Of a stretch of DNA of 64,000 nucleotides, positions 1-12,400 are shown piece by piece (the first letter of the stretch is position 1; each line of letters begins with the position of its first letter). This stretch comes from Lutjanus erythropterus (lineage: Eukaryota; Chordata; Actinopteri; Lutjaniformes; Lutjanidae), in NCBI GenBank assembly GCA_020091685.1, contig CM034613.1, positions 16,078,932 to 16,142,931 on the forward strand, read 5' to 3'. The translations under genes and the position numbers were made by a program. Under the pieces are notes generated by a model that saw nothing but the letters and a program-made list of their open reading frames with translations, was not told where the DNA came from and did not search any database.

Positions 1-1115
1 GTTATGTGTTAGGGCTGTACCTTTGTTGTCTTGTCTTTATGCTAAGCTAGGCTAAATACATCCTGACATTACCTCCGTAACACTTAATGTTATTCCAAAA
101 AAACTGAAAAATAATTGGGTCCAGCCCCCTAGCTGTGTGCTTTGCCCTTACGTACGTGTATGTCACCAAATTAAACTTGCACAGAACTGCAAGGTCCTCA
201 CCTCACAAGCAGCACCAGCTCTTCTAGTTAACTTGATGTGTGAGTGGAAGCACTCCAAAGGGTGTGTCCAATTTTTAAAAAATGCCTAAATGGACGATTT
301 TAATAAATAGTTTATGGAGCAGTGCCAACCAGGGCCAGCTGTTGTGGGAAAATCTGAATTCTCATACAAATAACCATTTGTTCATTTTGTCAGCTGTGGT
401 GGATTTTATCTATATCATCTAGTTGAATCACAATGAGTCTGAATCTGGCTCATGACCTTTATCACATGCCATCACCCTCCTGCCCACCATTCTCTTTGTC
501 CCTCGCACATCCTCATTTTCTCTGTTTAAAAGAACACTTCACACAGAAATATATGCAAAACAAGAGGTCTGTATTTCTGATGATTACATCTTGACCATGA
601 TATTTTGACCTGGATGAAACTAAAGCGCTGTGCAGCACGATGGTAGCTGCCACGAGGTTGCATCTATTGAGGAATGAGGCAGTGGCTGCAGAGCTTTGTA
701 GCCGCATCAGCTCACTAAAGAGAGAGTGGGTGGTGCTGTCTAAGATGGAGTTCAGTCTAATCCTCATCCTCTACTCTTCGGCGGCTGCTGCTGCTGCTGC
801 CTGCAGGGTATCCGGGCAGAACCAGCACATTTTCAGCCCTTCTCACCAGTTTGTTTATCCAAACTTCAGCCACCGTTTAATGCTGCCTCAACACGAAAGA
901 TCAGCCACAACTAATTGATTGGAACTACACTGTATAGAGATGGGCGATAGCAACACAAGAACAAACAAACTCACAAACATCCATCTTTCTTCTCATTTAT
1001 TTCCCAGCTTGGGTTACAAACAATAGGAATGCTGTGATAAGGATATAAAAAATAGCAACTGCATTTCAAAACAGTTAGGGATTTTTTTTAAAGGCACAAT
1101 CAGTTTACAGATACA
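1..1115. other. non-coding, no recognised element
   Basis: I see no gene or repeat family here apart from a short (GCT)n run at about 784-800. Short open frames on both strands around 513-918 share no family motif that I recognise and overlap one another, so I read them as chance frames. Confidence 0.6.
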
Positions 1116-1345
1116 GACCAGCCACTAACATACAAAGACCAACAGTTAACATTAGCTACAAAGCACAACCGCTAATGTTAGCTACACAGACCTACTGCTA
1201 ACATTTGCTAAAAAAGACCAACCGTTAATGTTAGCTAGACGGGCTGCTGACGTTAGCTACACAATACCAACTGTTAATGTTAATCACGAAGGCCAACTGC
1301 TAATGTTTACAACAAAGACTGACCACTAACATTACCTACACAGAC
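1116..1345. repeat. degenerate 27-bp tandem array (GCTAATGTTAGCTACA)
   Basis: About eight and a half diverged copies of a unit near 27 bp, built around ACCAACCGCTAATG followed by TTAGCTACACAGA. Copies differ at many sites and in length by a few bases, so the array is old. A shorter block of the same unit lies at 1527-1600. Confidence 0.75.
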
Positions 1346-1526
1346 AATGCAGTTTCTATCAGTTTACTTTAAGGTCGAATGCAAAGTATGACTAGCATAC
1401 TTAAAGTACATTAAAATGTGTATAATTAGCATTATTTAGCTAATTTAGCTTATTAGCTCGGCCTTCAACTGTAAAAATACTGTCATTATCCATGAACTCA
1501 ACAACTAATTTAAAGAAACAGCTAAG
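1346..1526. other. AT-rich spacer between array blocks
   Basis: Sequence rich in TTAGC and TAGCTTA words separates the two blocks of the 27-bp repeat. It may be a further decayed part of the same array, but copies cannot be phased by eye. Confidence 0.4.
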
Positions 1527-1600
1527 ATCAACCATTAACGTTAGCTACACCTACCAACTGCTAACATACCAACCGCTACATCCACCAACCGCAACAACAA
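1527..1600. repeat. second block of the 27-bp tandem repeat
   Basis: Roughly three shortened copies of the ACCAACCGCTAACATT unit seen at 1116-1345, with some copies truncated. Confidence 0.65.
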
Positions 1601-2907
1601 CACAAGCACCAAGTTTTCTTGAAGAGCGTGAATTAGCTTATTTAACAAAGTACATTTAAACGTGCCCAACTACCACTATTAATCTAAATAATGTAAGGAA
1701 TATCTGGCCAAACAAATAATAAACCTAACAATAAACATAAAACATTATATTAGGCTGAACTATTTCACCACATCTGAGGTTATCCAAAAGTAATGGAAAG
1801 TTAAAAAGTTACACTACTTTAATACTGTGATATTTGGACTGGACAGCTTGTTTCATTAGTAATTGTACCAGAATACATTTTTAAAGTAATCCTCCCAACC
1901 CTGTTTATTTCTCTCCTCACACTCTTTTTTAAAATCTACCTCCTATTTCCCCTCCTGTTCGGTCACATATCCATCTTTGTCCTATTCACTTCCATAACCA
2001 ACTACAATTTTTGCCCCCCCAATCATCTCATATATCTTTATCAGTGGCAGCTGCTAGTCTTCCTCAGGGAGAGCGCAATAACCAAGCACCATATTGTTAC
2101 GGGCAACCGAGGAACGATGATGAACGATGATAATACTAAACAATCTCCCCAATATCCTCTTTCATTTAGTAAGCTGCCCCTGAGGCCAACAGGCGCTTAT
2201 TGAGCTCCCTACTACAGCGTTTAGCCTCGGGGCCCCCGCACGCCTCGCCTACAGTGGGCTTGATTGACCTGATACCTCATGAAGATGCCAAGCGGTTCTC
2301 TCATTTGCGACTGCTGCTAGTGTTGATTGCTGAATCGGGGTGAGCGTGGGGTCGGTGTTTGTTTTATCCGACTGTATGAGAGCGAATGTGGGAGCCGGAC
2401 AAATCAGCTGAAAAATCACATCGAGACATCACGCGCCCCACATCTCAACTTCACACACACAGACACACAGCTCACAGCTGCCTGTAGGCTCATGTTATCA
2501 GGCGTAACACTGTGCTCATGTAAGAGATAGGCTGACCTGCAGCGAGGAGTGCAGTGACCGAAAGAAAATAGCTCCAGCACCACCATCACACCCATGCCAA
2601 ATTGTGTTTCCTCTACTGCTACCTCTTGTTTGACCTCCTCCACTCACTTCATTTTTTTTTCTCATTTTTAATCCTGCCAACTCCAAAACATTATTTTTTA
2701 ATTTTTTTAATTAATGTGATTAACAAACTTCTTCAGACACAAACTTTTTCTGGCAAAAATATGGCCTGGATACAAGCTTAACATGCTGATAGTCCTGCTG
2801 ATTTCAAGAATCTAAAATGTAGATAATTAAATGTATGGAAGCCCATTTTCACCACTGTGATGGAGGGGGAAAAATCCTTTATAATGAAAAACTTCCACAA
2901 AATAGTT
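1601..2907. other. non-coding; possible conserved block near 2150-2330
   Basis: Mostly AT-rich sequence with no recognised repeat. The part at about 2150-2330 is different: GC-rich, low in simple sequence, with ordered words such as GGCGCTTATTGAG and CAGTGGGCTTGATTG. It could be a conserved non-coding element. A T-rich tract lies at about 2650-2715. Confidence 0.3.
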
Positions 2908-3345
2908 TCTCACTATTTTACAAAGTCATTACTTTGCTTTATTAAATCATTATTTTGAGAAACCGAGTCATTTTTTGCAATACAAAGTTTTTGGGATTTT
3001 GAGTATTTTGAGAAAAAATCTCATTATTCTGTTATCAAGTAATTATTTTTGAGGAATTTAATTGTTTTATTGATTGTTTTGAGAAGGTCTCTCATTATTT
3101 TCCACTATTAAGACATTATTTTGATATACCAAGTCAAGTTTGAGAATTTTTAGTCATTATTTTGAGAAATTGGTCATTATTTTGCGATAATAAGTTATTT
3201 TTAGGTTATTTTGAGATAATAACTCATTGAGATACCAAGTCATTATTTTGAGAATGTTTCTCATCATAGTGTGATACTAAGTTGCTCTTTGTCAATAAGT
3301 CATTATCTTGAGGTACTCACTAATTTTGAGAAAGTTTCTCATTTT
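2908..3345. repeat. degenerate CATTATTTTGAGA tandem array
   Basis: The word CATTATTTTGAGA, or close variants, recurs with irregular spacing (for example near 2950, 3118, 3162, 3173 and 3239), interleaved with ATACCAAGT and AATAAGT. This is a minisatellite-like array typical of fish intergenic DNA. I see no coding signal. Confidence 0.75.
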
Positions 3346-4311
3346 TAAAAAGAAAAATCACATTACCAGAAATGGGGTTCCATTAGAATGAAAAAGCTAC
3401 TGTAAAAATGTTCTCGGAAGCAGTCTGAAAATTAGCCAGTATTGTACAATTTCCTTTCCCTGTTTGCAGAAAATAGTGGTTTATTAAAGAAGTCATTATA
3501 GAGTTTTACATCTTCAAACATAACTGAAGGCAAAATGTGTAAATTTTAACGTGTAGTCATAAGAGGAGAGAACTTCGGCTTCAAAGAAATCTTGTACTGT
3601 GCTGAATGAAAATTGTATATAATAGAAAAGAAAAATGCAAGGACAAGATAATCATTGTAAAAGAGAAACAGAAAAAGTTTGACATTTATCATTTATGTGA
3701 CTAACACATGGTGTTTCATTATTGCACATGTGGATTGAAAAGCTTGGATTTCTCTCCTAGCTACAATCATTAATTGCACTTAAGTAAGTAAATGAGAACT
3801 CCTCCTCAGAGCTGTGAAGAGTTTCTCTTGATATTTTTGCAATAACCCTGACCTTTTGGTTTGTTTTCATTTTCCTTTATCATTCTCTGGGACTTGGAAG
3901 AGAAAACACTGTCAGATGTCTCTGCTGCTCCATAAGGTTACATTTTGAATAGGTGGAATTCATGCACTCATTAAACAGACAAACAAAAAGCCAAGGGCAA
4001 AAGGGAATTATTTACATATTGGCCTAAATGAATATGTAATTCTCTTTTTGTGTGTTCCCTATTCTCAAAGAGGAAAAACAGAATCGCCTTTAAAGACTCA
4101 TTTGCCGTAAAAAAGACAAATTACATTTCAGCACCTGACAGATAGGAAATGACTTGTATAATAGCTCAAATGCAAATGGTGTGTTTTAAAAGCCATAATT
4201 TCGGATCCTCCTCTCTAAAATGTGATTCCTCTGACAACAAACACTTCTAGCTGAGTATAAAACTGCCCTAGTTTACTTGAGCTCAATTTCCCATGGCTTT
4301 ACCAAGTCTCT
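3346..4311. other. non-coding; candidate conserved block 3700-4250
   Basis: No gene. The part at about 3700-4250 is low in simple repeats and carries an exact POU/octamer word ATGCAAAT at 4170-4177, with nearby TTAAAG and TAATT words. This suggests, but does not prove, a conserved non-coding element. Confidence 0.3.
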
Positions 4312-5010
4312 TAAAGCTAAGGTTCAACATTTTGGGAAATACATTTATCTGCTTTCTTGCAGGGACTTATCTGTCAAGCTTAGCTTAGCAAGATACCACT
4401 GTCATATCTGTTAAATATGAAGCTAAAGCCAGGAGACAGTTAGTTTAGCATAAAGACGGGCTCTTCTAGTAATGTGTAATATCTTGTACAAAAAACAATT
4501 TAACAAGAACAATTTTTACGGCAGCGTAATGTGCGAAAGAAATTCTTGGCTGGGTAAAGTAAAACTTAATCTGGCATGCCAGATGGATTGCTAACCACAT
4601 GGGAAGTCATCCTCGGAAACTGTTTGGAAAAGGAAAGGCACTTTTTTAAAAAAAGAAAAAAAACTTAACAGGTGAATGTATTCTATCTATCACCATCTAT
4701 CATGGACTCACTACAACCATTCAGATTAATGACTCTATGACATAACCAGTGGAGCCAGTTAGCTCTTTCCGATCAAGAAAAGTCTTTGCTCTTCTTTCAG
4801 TGAAGAAATACTCTGAAGAAATGACTGATACAATAGCACAGGAAAGAAGTTTTCTGGCACAAAACTCCCCATAAATTTTTTACGCAGATTCAACAAACAA
4901 GATATAACATCTTATATGTGAGCTTTCATGATTCTGGTTGGCAGATTTTGTTCCCTTGGACTTTGAACCAGACTTTAGGCTAAGCTAAGCTAACCAGCTG
5001 CTGGCCACAT
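4312..5010. mobile_element. GCTAAGCTAAC fold-back repeat, copy 1
   Basis: The left end carries the family start (TTCAACATTTTGGGAAATAC) and then a TTAAATATGAAGCTA / AGTTTAGCATAAAGAC core. The right end, at about 4974-5010, carries the inverted counterpart GCTAAGCTAAGCTAACC followed by AGCTGCTGGC. The inner part (about 4480-4960) includes the familiar AATTCTTGGCTGGG stretch. This matches a non-autonomous inverted-repeat element common in percomorph fish. No transposase is encoded, so mobilisation would be in trans. Diverged, with terminal arms of unequal length. Confidence 0.75.
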
Positions 5011-6901
5011 GCACTGCAAAGCACTTGGTTACTGTAAATGGCAATTAATATCCGTGACAAGTCCCTCCCTAGTTGCCAGTATTTTTATGACTATTTTCAG
5101 AGCAATGGGCGTTCGGAGTAATTGACATATTTGGGATAACAGGTGCACAAATGGGCTTTCGGTCCAATGGGACATTTTTGGGACTTTTGGCAGAATAAAG
5201 GCTGTTGGAACAATAGCATGACAACATGTAGTCAACATAATTAGAGCACTGAACTTACTGAGTCAACCACAAACTGCCATAGTGTGCAAAAGGTGTCACA
5301 AAGGAAGTAAAAATGTCTGGATTCCTTGACAACAACAACCTGAGCCATAATTGCAAAGACCGAGTCCATTCTGACGCCCGTGGATGTCTTTGAACAACAG
5401 CGTGGCATCGCACAATAACTGTGGATAACTGTGAATCAGGTGTCAACAGTTCCACCAAGGTTCTCCCAGCAAGCTCTCAAGACTAATTACACCTGAAAAT
5501 TGTCTCCACAGACCGATCAGCCACCACTGACACTCAAAGCATCCCGTGTTACTGAGGCAAAAGGTTGTCGAGCTTGCTGGACTGTAGCCAATCTCATGGT
5601 GTGCTATAATAAAAGATAATTGGCGAAAAGTAAAACATCTTGACCACAATATTTAAATATTCAACAAAACAGTCTATTAAAGAGGTTCCTCTGGACGTGT
5701 TTTGCTCCCAGGAAGGTGCTGAGTGGGGGAGCTGGATATATGGATGATGTAGAGAAGAAATAAAGGGACCCTGGATGGTTTTGTGCGCTCTAATTGGCTC
5801 CTCTGGCTTTCACCTTCACAGGTCACTGAGTCTGAGCAGACACAGAGTATAGTGGTGTGGATGGCTGAGGCTAAAAGGTGATACGGTCCTCTGTACGCTT
5901 TCTGCTTCTGTGTCGGTCTTTCATACACACAGTCGCATCCACAGATATGAACAGTTTCCATCTCTGTGTGTGTGTCTGTGGAAAAGCACGTGTGATTTTC
6001 TTTTATTTAACTCCATGTTTTTGCTGTTACGAAAAAAGTGTGACTGAAAGAGGAAAACAAAACAAATGGAAGCGAGAGGGAAGGAAAAAGAGCTCAGTAA
6101 TTTGCTGGCTGCTTTACTAATTGAGCTACCACAGCACTTCTCAAGAGGCTGGTCGGCTAGGAGATTGGATGGATTGATACGGATGCACGCTCACACACAC
6201 AAACGCACGCATACAGGAAAAAAGAGAGGCAGCGCTACACACACACAGAGAGAGAGGAAATGCTTCAGACAAGCTTTCATCTGTTGTTTTCTTCAACAAA
6301 TTCGATTAAGTTGTGCACAGGCAAAACAGAAGAGATGGTGGCCTGCTCTTAAAAGCTTCAAGAAAGCCAGCGCTGCCTCAACGAGTGCTATTTTATTAGT
6401 CCACAAGGATGCATCTCAATGAGATTTCATTTGAGGAGAGACATTTATTCCTTATGTTTGACGGGTTTTTCTGTGCATTTTAATGGGGACCGTTTTTACA
6501 CACCAAACACCCCATCATCAAAGGACCTTGAGGCAAAGAATGACTTCAAAAAGGTTACAGCACACACTCGCACTCTTCCTATCTTCTGCCTCTGCCTGAA
6601 CACTGGGCTAAGTGTGCAGGAATTAGTCAAATATTAAAACCAGCAAAGAGAGCAGAGAGGAAGCAAGAGAGACCTCGAGCTTCACGCAAGCAAATAAATC
6701 TCTGTATTGTTGTTATTAATCCGGTGTCAAACAGGAAAGCTCCGGCGTCATCCAGAGAGGCAAATAGGCGCTTTCCATCGCGGCTTTGCATCTCAATGTG
6801 GACGATCCCTCCACACACACAGCGCCCCTCAGATTAGCACATCATTTAGGATTTCTAATGACACCCTAAGGCGCCACCATACTTTTACTTTTTATGATGA
6901 C
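5011..6901. other. non-coding; weak hairpin and CA-rich patches
   Basis: No recognised gene. An imperfect inverted repeat at 5419-5511 pairs CTGTGGATAACTG..CAGGTGT with ACACCTGAAAATTG..CCACAG. Short TG/CA-rich stretches lie at about 5962-5975 and 6186-6260. The open frames here (up to 118 codons on +) lack family motifs and include these simple repeats. Confidence 0.45.
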
Positions 6902-7270
6902 GAAGCACACATTTTATTTCTGCCCATATAGAGGCCGCCCACGTGAAATAACTGATGTTTTAATGCTGTAAATGTGGGCTTACTTTACATTAGGTGGTGT
7001 CCCAATGGTCCAAAGTACTGCTGTATACATCCATAAAGAATCACTTTTAAAATGAATTTGTCTTTTTCCACTGACATGCATCTCTTGATATCTAAGATAA
7101 ATTAAAGCTAGCAAGACACTAACAGTGAATATAGGATTGTCTGTCAAAGGCATTTTTGAGTATTATTGGTTTCATACAGAAAACTCATCATTGTTGAACA
7201 TCCTTGGGCTAATCTTGCATTTAGCCACCATTATGAATAGCCTAGTATGCTACTTAAGACTGTAGATATA
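6902..7270. repeat. direct duplication, copy A
   Basis: This stretch aligns with 8625-9103 in the same orientation. Shared words in the same order include GAAGCAC..ATTTTATTTC, ACGTGAAATAA.. versus ACATGAAATAA.., GTTTTAATGCTGTAA versus GTTTTAATACTGTAA, AAGCTAGCAA, GGATTGTCTGTCA versus GGATCGTCTGTCA, CTTGGGCTAAT, and TTTAGCCAC..ATGAATA versus TTTAGCTAC..ATGAATA. Either an old local duplication or two copies of one unnamed repeat. Confidence 0.7.
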
Positions 7271-7598
7271 AAATACCAGTCAGAACGCGGGTTGCCATAC
7301 AGGGCTTTATCACTCTTGTGTGCGCTGAGTCAAACCATGCCGTGTTGATTTGCCTTTCCATTACCAGTTATTAAGTGTCCAGCTGCTGAGGTACGCCTGA
7401 GATGGACCATCTCTGGAGTGGGACCAAAGCCTGCCTGACGTGTCCCTAAGTGGTTTGGTGTGACATCTCAGTGACAGCGGCCACCTCATGATGACCCCGC
7501 TTCTTTGCCTCGAACGACCATGTGTTTAGAGACTCATCTCATGTCTGTGCAGGAGAGCAGAGAAAAAAGGTTTTTTTTTTTTTAATTTCTCTCTCTCT
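7271..7598. other. non-coding, possible conserved block
   Basis: GC-balanced sequence (about 7280-7540) with no recognised repeat, then a T11-14 and (CT)n tract at about 7570-7600. It may be a conserved non-coding element, which alignment would show. Confidence 0.25.
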
Positions 7599-7859
7599 CC
7601 ACCAGATTAGCTCTGGTTCCTGAACTGGTTCCTGGAACCTTGGCACTATCTAATGAATCAACCCTGTGTCCACCAGTTTTGAGTGGAACCACTGTAATCA
7701 ATGATGTCATCAATAGAGGGTGTTGCCTGTAGAGGAACCAGTGGAATATGATGTGCCCACTTTGGTTCTGAACTATTTTTGGTGGAAATGCTCAAATGCC
7801 ACAAAATTAAGTGCCTGAATTTGAATGTAGCTGGTTCCATGTTGGTGGAAAAGGCCTAT
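7599..7859. mobile_element. small inverted-repeat element (CCACCAA ends), copy 1
   Basis: The right end reads GTTGGTGGAAAAGGCCTAT; the left end is a decayed CCACCAG. The body (GGTTCTGAACTATTTTTGG through GTGCCTGAATTTGAATGTAG) aligns with the copy nested at 17986-18136. A non-autonomous DNA element (MITE type) is the simplest reading. Superfamily not determined. Confidence 0.6.
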
Positions 7860-8624
7860 GATTGTTCAGCTCTCAGTATTTTTGTAGCGTCTAACTGAAT
7901 TTCTGTGGCTTGAAGTTTCTTTCCTGAATCCTGGTTTGTACTTTTAGGTATCTGCTTTTTACTGTTTCATGTTTGTTTTCAGCTACGTAAATGACAGTTA
8001 AGTCACTGCTGATGAAAACCCAACATGTCCTGATTTTCCTGCTCCATTATAAAATCTTTTAAATAACTCAATAACATGGGACTTTTATTCTGAAGAATTC
8101 ATAGCAAGTTAAAAGACAGCCCTGTTGTAATGGAGATAATCAATACAATGCTGGGCTAACATGCTCAAACCAAGTCAAGCTAACAAAAAATGATCTAAAA
8201 TCATTGTTTATTTGTATATGTATATAATATTTCTTTGGCCTGTTTCATGAATCAAACATCAGCTAAAATGTTAGAAAGATTACATTTAAAGAAAGCACTG
8301 GAGAGTTTTATGCTTGTGTACAAAACCAAGTTTCGAAGACCTGAGTTTCTGCTCTGATGAATGTTCAGGGGTGCAGACACTTTTTGTATGCTAAGAAAGT
8401 AATAGTTAAAACCCCAAAGATTTCAACCGCTAATAGTGAACTGTAGTGAAGCCAATTTGTAATATGTTTTGTAGAAAGACCAATTAAAGAACTGGTAAAT
8501 GTGAGATGTATTTGATTTACAGAGCCTAGTAGAACAAAGGCTAGCCTGGACGTCATGTTGTGACTGTAGTTCTTGATAGCCCAGAATGCTAATTAACAGC
8601 GTGGATGAAACTCTTGGAAAGTGT
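7860..8624. other. non-coding, nothing recognised
   Basis: AT-rich sequence with no repeat family or coding motif that I recognise. Short overlapping frames on the - strand at 8365-8725 look like chance. Confidence 0.55.
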
Positions 8625-9103
8625 GAAGCACATTTTATTTCTTGCCATGTGAACTGGTTCCACATGAAATAAACCAGTGTTTTAATACTGTAACTGTGGT
8701 TCTGCTTTATAGTAAGACGAACCAAGTGCTAAAAGAAATCAAATTTGACCTGTTTTTTTTTTTTCTTTAATGAGAGCCATTCTCTTTTCCCTTTCTCATA
8801 TTTCTCCTGACAGCAGCTTAAGAGAAATTTAAGCTAGCAAAACCTCATTTTGGAAACATTAAAGCCACTTTGATCAAATGGTGAAGAGGATCGTCTGTCA
8901 GGAACATTTTTCTCATAATTCTACCACTTCCTAATCTCTCCGCCTAAGAATGTAGCACAGCATTACTGGTTTTATAGAAATAAGGCAAAAAAAAAAAAAA
9001 AACCTCAGCAGCATCAACTTATTGTTTCACATTCTTGGGCTAATTTAGCTTTTAGCTACTAGCATGAATACCCCAGGATGCAAATTACCACTGTGTGGCT
9101 GTA
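8625..9103. repeat. direct duplication, copy B
   Basis: Counterpart of 6902-7270, about 1.72 kb downstream and in the same orientation. It is longer because of internal insertions, including poly-T (about 8753-8764) and poly-A (8987-9002) tracts. The long A/T runs suggest secondary slippage growth since duplication. Confidence 0.7.
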
Positions 9104-9571
9104 AAAGCCCCGTTGAAACTCTGAGAAAGCAAGCTCCCACACATTTTGCAGAGTTTAATCTCTGACTTAATTCCTCCAATAGAACAAATTGCTTGTCCAA
9201 TGGTTTCTCATATGAGCAGATTAGCAAACAGTCAATGAGGCATTGCACTATTAGCCACAACAATGTGCTGTGTGTTGCGTGATTGGGGAACATTAAGTTG
9301 ACTGGAAAAAAAAAAACAGTTCAAGAAGTAATTAACACAACTACTGGGCAGCAATTCATTTCTGAATTAGCTGAATTGAAACTGAGCTCGTCAGACATTC
9401 AATAACAGTGAGGACAGTGAAATATTACAGCCTGACAAAATAACTGAGTTGACCTTCATTCCAGCGTCTCAGCTTGATTATTCTGCTTCATAAATGGCCA
9501 ATTCACTCCTTTTGTCTCCATTATGAACATTACATTTTACCCAAGATGACAATGCCACGTACGCTGCAGTA
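9104..9571. other. non-coding, nothing recognised
   Basis: No recognised repeat or gene. The last two bases (9570-9571) are the TA that flanks the next element. Confidence 0.5.
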
Positions 9572-10305
9572 CACTCTTAGAAAGAACAGTGCTAACTAGA
9601 ACCAGCGAGGATTCTTTGACTTGTCCCCACAGGAGGACCCTTTCTGGTTCCTGGCAGAATCTTTCCACTTGGAGGGCTCTATCTAGAACCCAGCATAAAT
9701 CATATGCTGTGATGGTTCCACTCAAAACCCTCTCTGGGGGTTCTATCCAGAACTGTTCCACCTCCTAAGGGTGCTAACAAGAACCCATCCAAGAGGTTCA
9801 GCAGAAAACCTTTTTATTCCAAGGATTTTATCTAGAACACACTAAGAGGGTTCTACTATTCAAAGGGTTTAATCTAAAATCCACCCAGGGGGTCCTACTT
9901 AGAACCTTTTCGTGTTCCAACCCACCAAGAGAGTTGCGCTACAAACTTTTTATACTCTAACGGTTTTAACTAGAACCCATCCAGGGATTTCTACCAAGAA
10001 CCCTTTGAATGTATATTCCAAGGGTTTTGTGTAGAACCTACCCAGGGGAGTATTTCTACCAAGAACCTTTTTATATTATGTCACAAAGAACCTTTGGCCA
10101 AAGAGTTCTTCAAATATTTCAACAATCCCTGAAGAACGTTTTTGTTTTCTCTAGATGAAAACGGTTCTTAATGCCACCCTTAGTCTTATGAAGAACCTTT
10201 GACAAACCCTTTCTTCAAAAAAAGGTCACTTCAGGAGCAAATGGTTCTCGTTAGAGCCTCAGCCCTTTAGGTAGAACCCTTTGGGAACCCTTATTTTTAA
10301 GAGTG
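9572..10305. mobile_element. TA-flanked DNA element with TAGAACC subrepeats, copy 1
   Basis: The left end begins CACTCTTAGAAAGAAC and the right end is its inverse (CTTATTTTTAAGAGTG), so the terminal inverted repeat is roughly CACTCTTARAAA. Both ends are flanked by TA (9570-9571 and 10306-10307), the target duplication expected of Tc1/mariner-like insertion. The interior has many loose copies of a 30-40 bp unit around GGTTCTACC..AGAACCC and TCTAGAACCC. No transposase frame, so non-autonomous. Confidence 0.75.
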
Positions 10306-12400
10306 TAGGTCAACGGCATGAGCAGAGAGAAACAAACGTCATTGCAGTTATGCCAATAGCTTTTTATTAATCACTGAGAAGATTTAGGCTATGACGCACC
10401 ATTACCTTTCCCCACTGGGTTGTGAATGACATTTTATACTGTCTGAGCATCATTTGGGGAAAATAATGTGAGTTTAACTAAGCCCAGGGGCCTGCTCAGA
10501 CTATATTTGTGATGACAGCTAGGCCTCGAGGCTCACAGTGGAAGTATTTCCCCGGAGGACGCTGGCAAACAGGAATGCTAACAAGCCAGGCCAGGACCAA
10601 ATGATAGACACTCCCCCAAATGTATTGTTCCGTTTCCTTCATTTTAAACCCAGATTCTCACTCTAAATGACTGCTCATTCCTAACTAGAAAAATTCAATG
10701 AATAAATAACATCACTGGGAAGACGAAGCAGAAAAAAAAACAGTGTAATTATTATGTCATCAGACATTTTTGCAGCTTTGTTTACCATGCGAGAAATTCA
10801 TGGACATCCCAGCGGCCCATGCATGTCTCTCACATGCATGCCTGTGGTTTAGGGGCAAACGTCCATTGCTTGAATTCACAAGCAAGGCATAATTAGAGAG
10901 CCTCTGCAGCGCCTTGTTCTCCGTCTGAACTGTGTGTTTTTCTCCAGCAGCACAAACAAGGACCATCTAATCATAGTCTCCTGTTGCCACGATGGGCGCG
11001 CGGCGTCTAGAGGAAGTGCCTTTAAGCAATTAACAAGTGTAAACACGTCAGATTGGCACATGTCAGAGGCAGCACCCTGTAGTGTGGCGGCTGTATCAAG
11101 GGACTGAGAGAGGGTATGTTGAAACAGATGTATGCATATAAGAATGTGTTTGTGTTCAATTGCATTCATGCATATTTACATGTGTTTTTTCCATTTTCAA
11201 AAAAATGGACACCTCTTACAAAATGACTAAAATGAAATATGTTGCTCTCATTATGGAATTGTCACTAAGACTTTGCTCGGTTTCGACAGAGCAACGTAAC
11301 AGTGATTTCCCGACCAAAACTACTGTCTGACGGCAAGATTAAGCGTCGTAAATATTCTAAATATAACACATACTTAAAAGTAGAATTAGTCTGATTTGTC
11401 CACAGGGTTTGTAAGTGCACCAAAAAGATACCAGGACATTAAATACCAGCGTTTTTGGGTTGGTAAAGTGTTTCAACGCAGAAAAATAATGACAAAAATA
11501 AGGAAATAGAGGCAGAGGGAAAGTTTCCTGTAGATACATCTACCACCACACACTTCTAGTGGGTCATAAGTGATAATTAGAAGGGGTTATGTTTATATTG
11601 GTCTATGCATTGTTTTTAAAGCTACTGCTGCATATTGTATCTTTAAACTGATATTGATTTTTTTTAGGTCAGCCTTTTTTTGTACTATTTAGTTTTAGTG
11701 TAAATGATGTGAGCAGTGGAGACTGTGATAATGATGATGTCATCCAGTGACAAATCCTCGAGCTGCTCCATCGACAGTAACAGAACAACTCCCAGGACGC
11801 CGTGACAGCACCCACTGTGATTTTTACAGGATGTGGAGATGTTTTTACTTCACAGCTGGGAGACTGGCTAATTTTGATGCAGCCTCTCAGATAAAGAAAC
11901 TGCATTACTCACTGATTTCAGGTCAGTGGACTCGCTCTAAATTAAGTCGTCAATCTGGATCTTAATGTCCTGATTTCTTGCTCAACTTGTCTGCGTGTGT
12001 CGATATCGATTTAACTGTCTGAAATCACTGGAGCAGCACAATGTAAATTCTGTTTCAGGGTAGATTTTCTATTTGAGACCAATGCTGAGATGTAGATTGC
12101 TGTAGAGGGATGTAAATTAGAACAGATAGAACAATTGCTGTTGTCACCAGTCCTACAATTCATCATGAACATAATGACGAATATTCATAGAGTAGGAAGC
12201 AACATGTGGGACTTTGTATTGTATGCCGCTGTCTGGAAATAGTGGTGACACATTTTGATGATAAAAGTGGATGTTTGCCTTCCAAAAGGATCCATATGAG
12301 CATTTTCAGACGTGCCACCTCGATGGTTAAAGCAGCTAATGGATCTCATGACAACATGTATGTGAACAAGGACGCCCTAACAGTAAAACACAACACAGTA
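10306..12400. other. non-coding; candidate conserved block 10330-10560
   Basis: Directly after the DNA element, about 10330-10560 is free of simple repeats and contains words such as TTTTTATTAATCACTGAG and AAAATAATGTGAG. It is a candidate conserved non-coding element. The rest (10560-12400) shows nothing I recognise. The short frames near 10876-11169 and 11669-11965 have no family motif. Confidence 0.35.
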
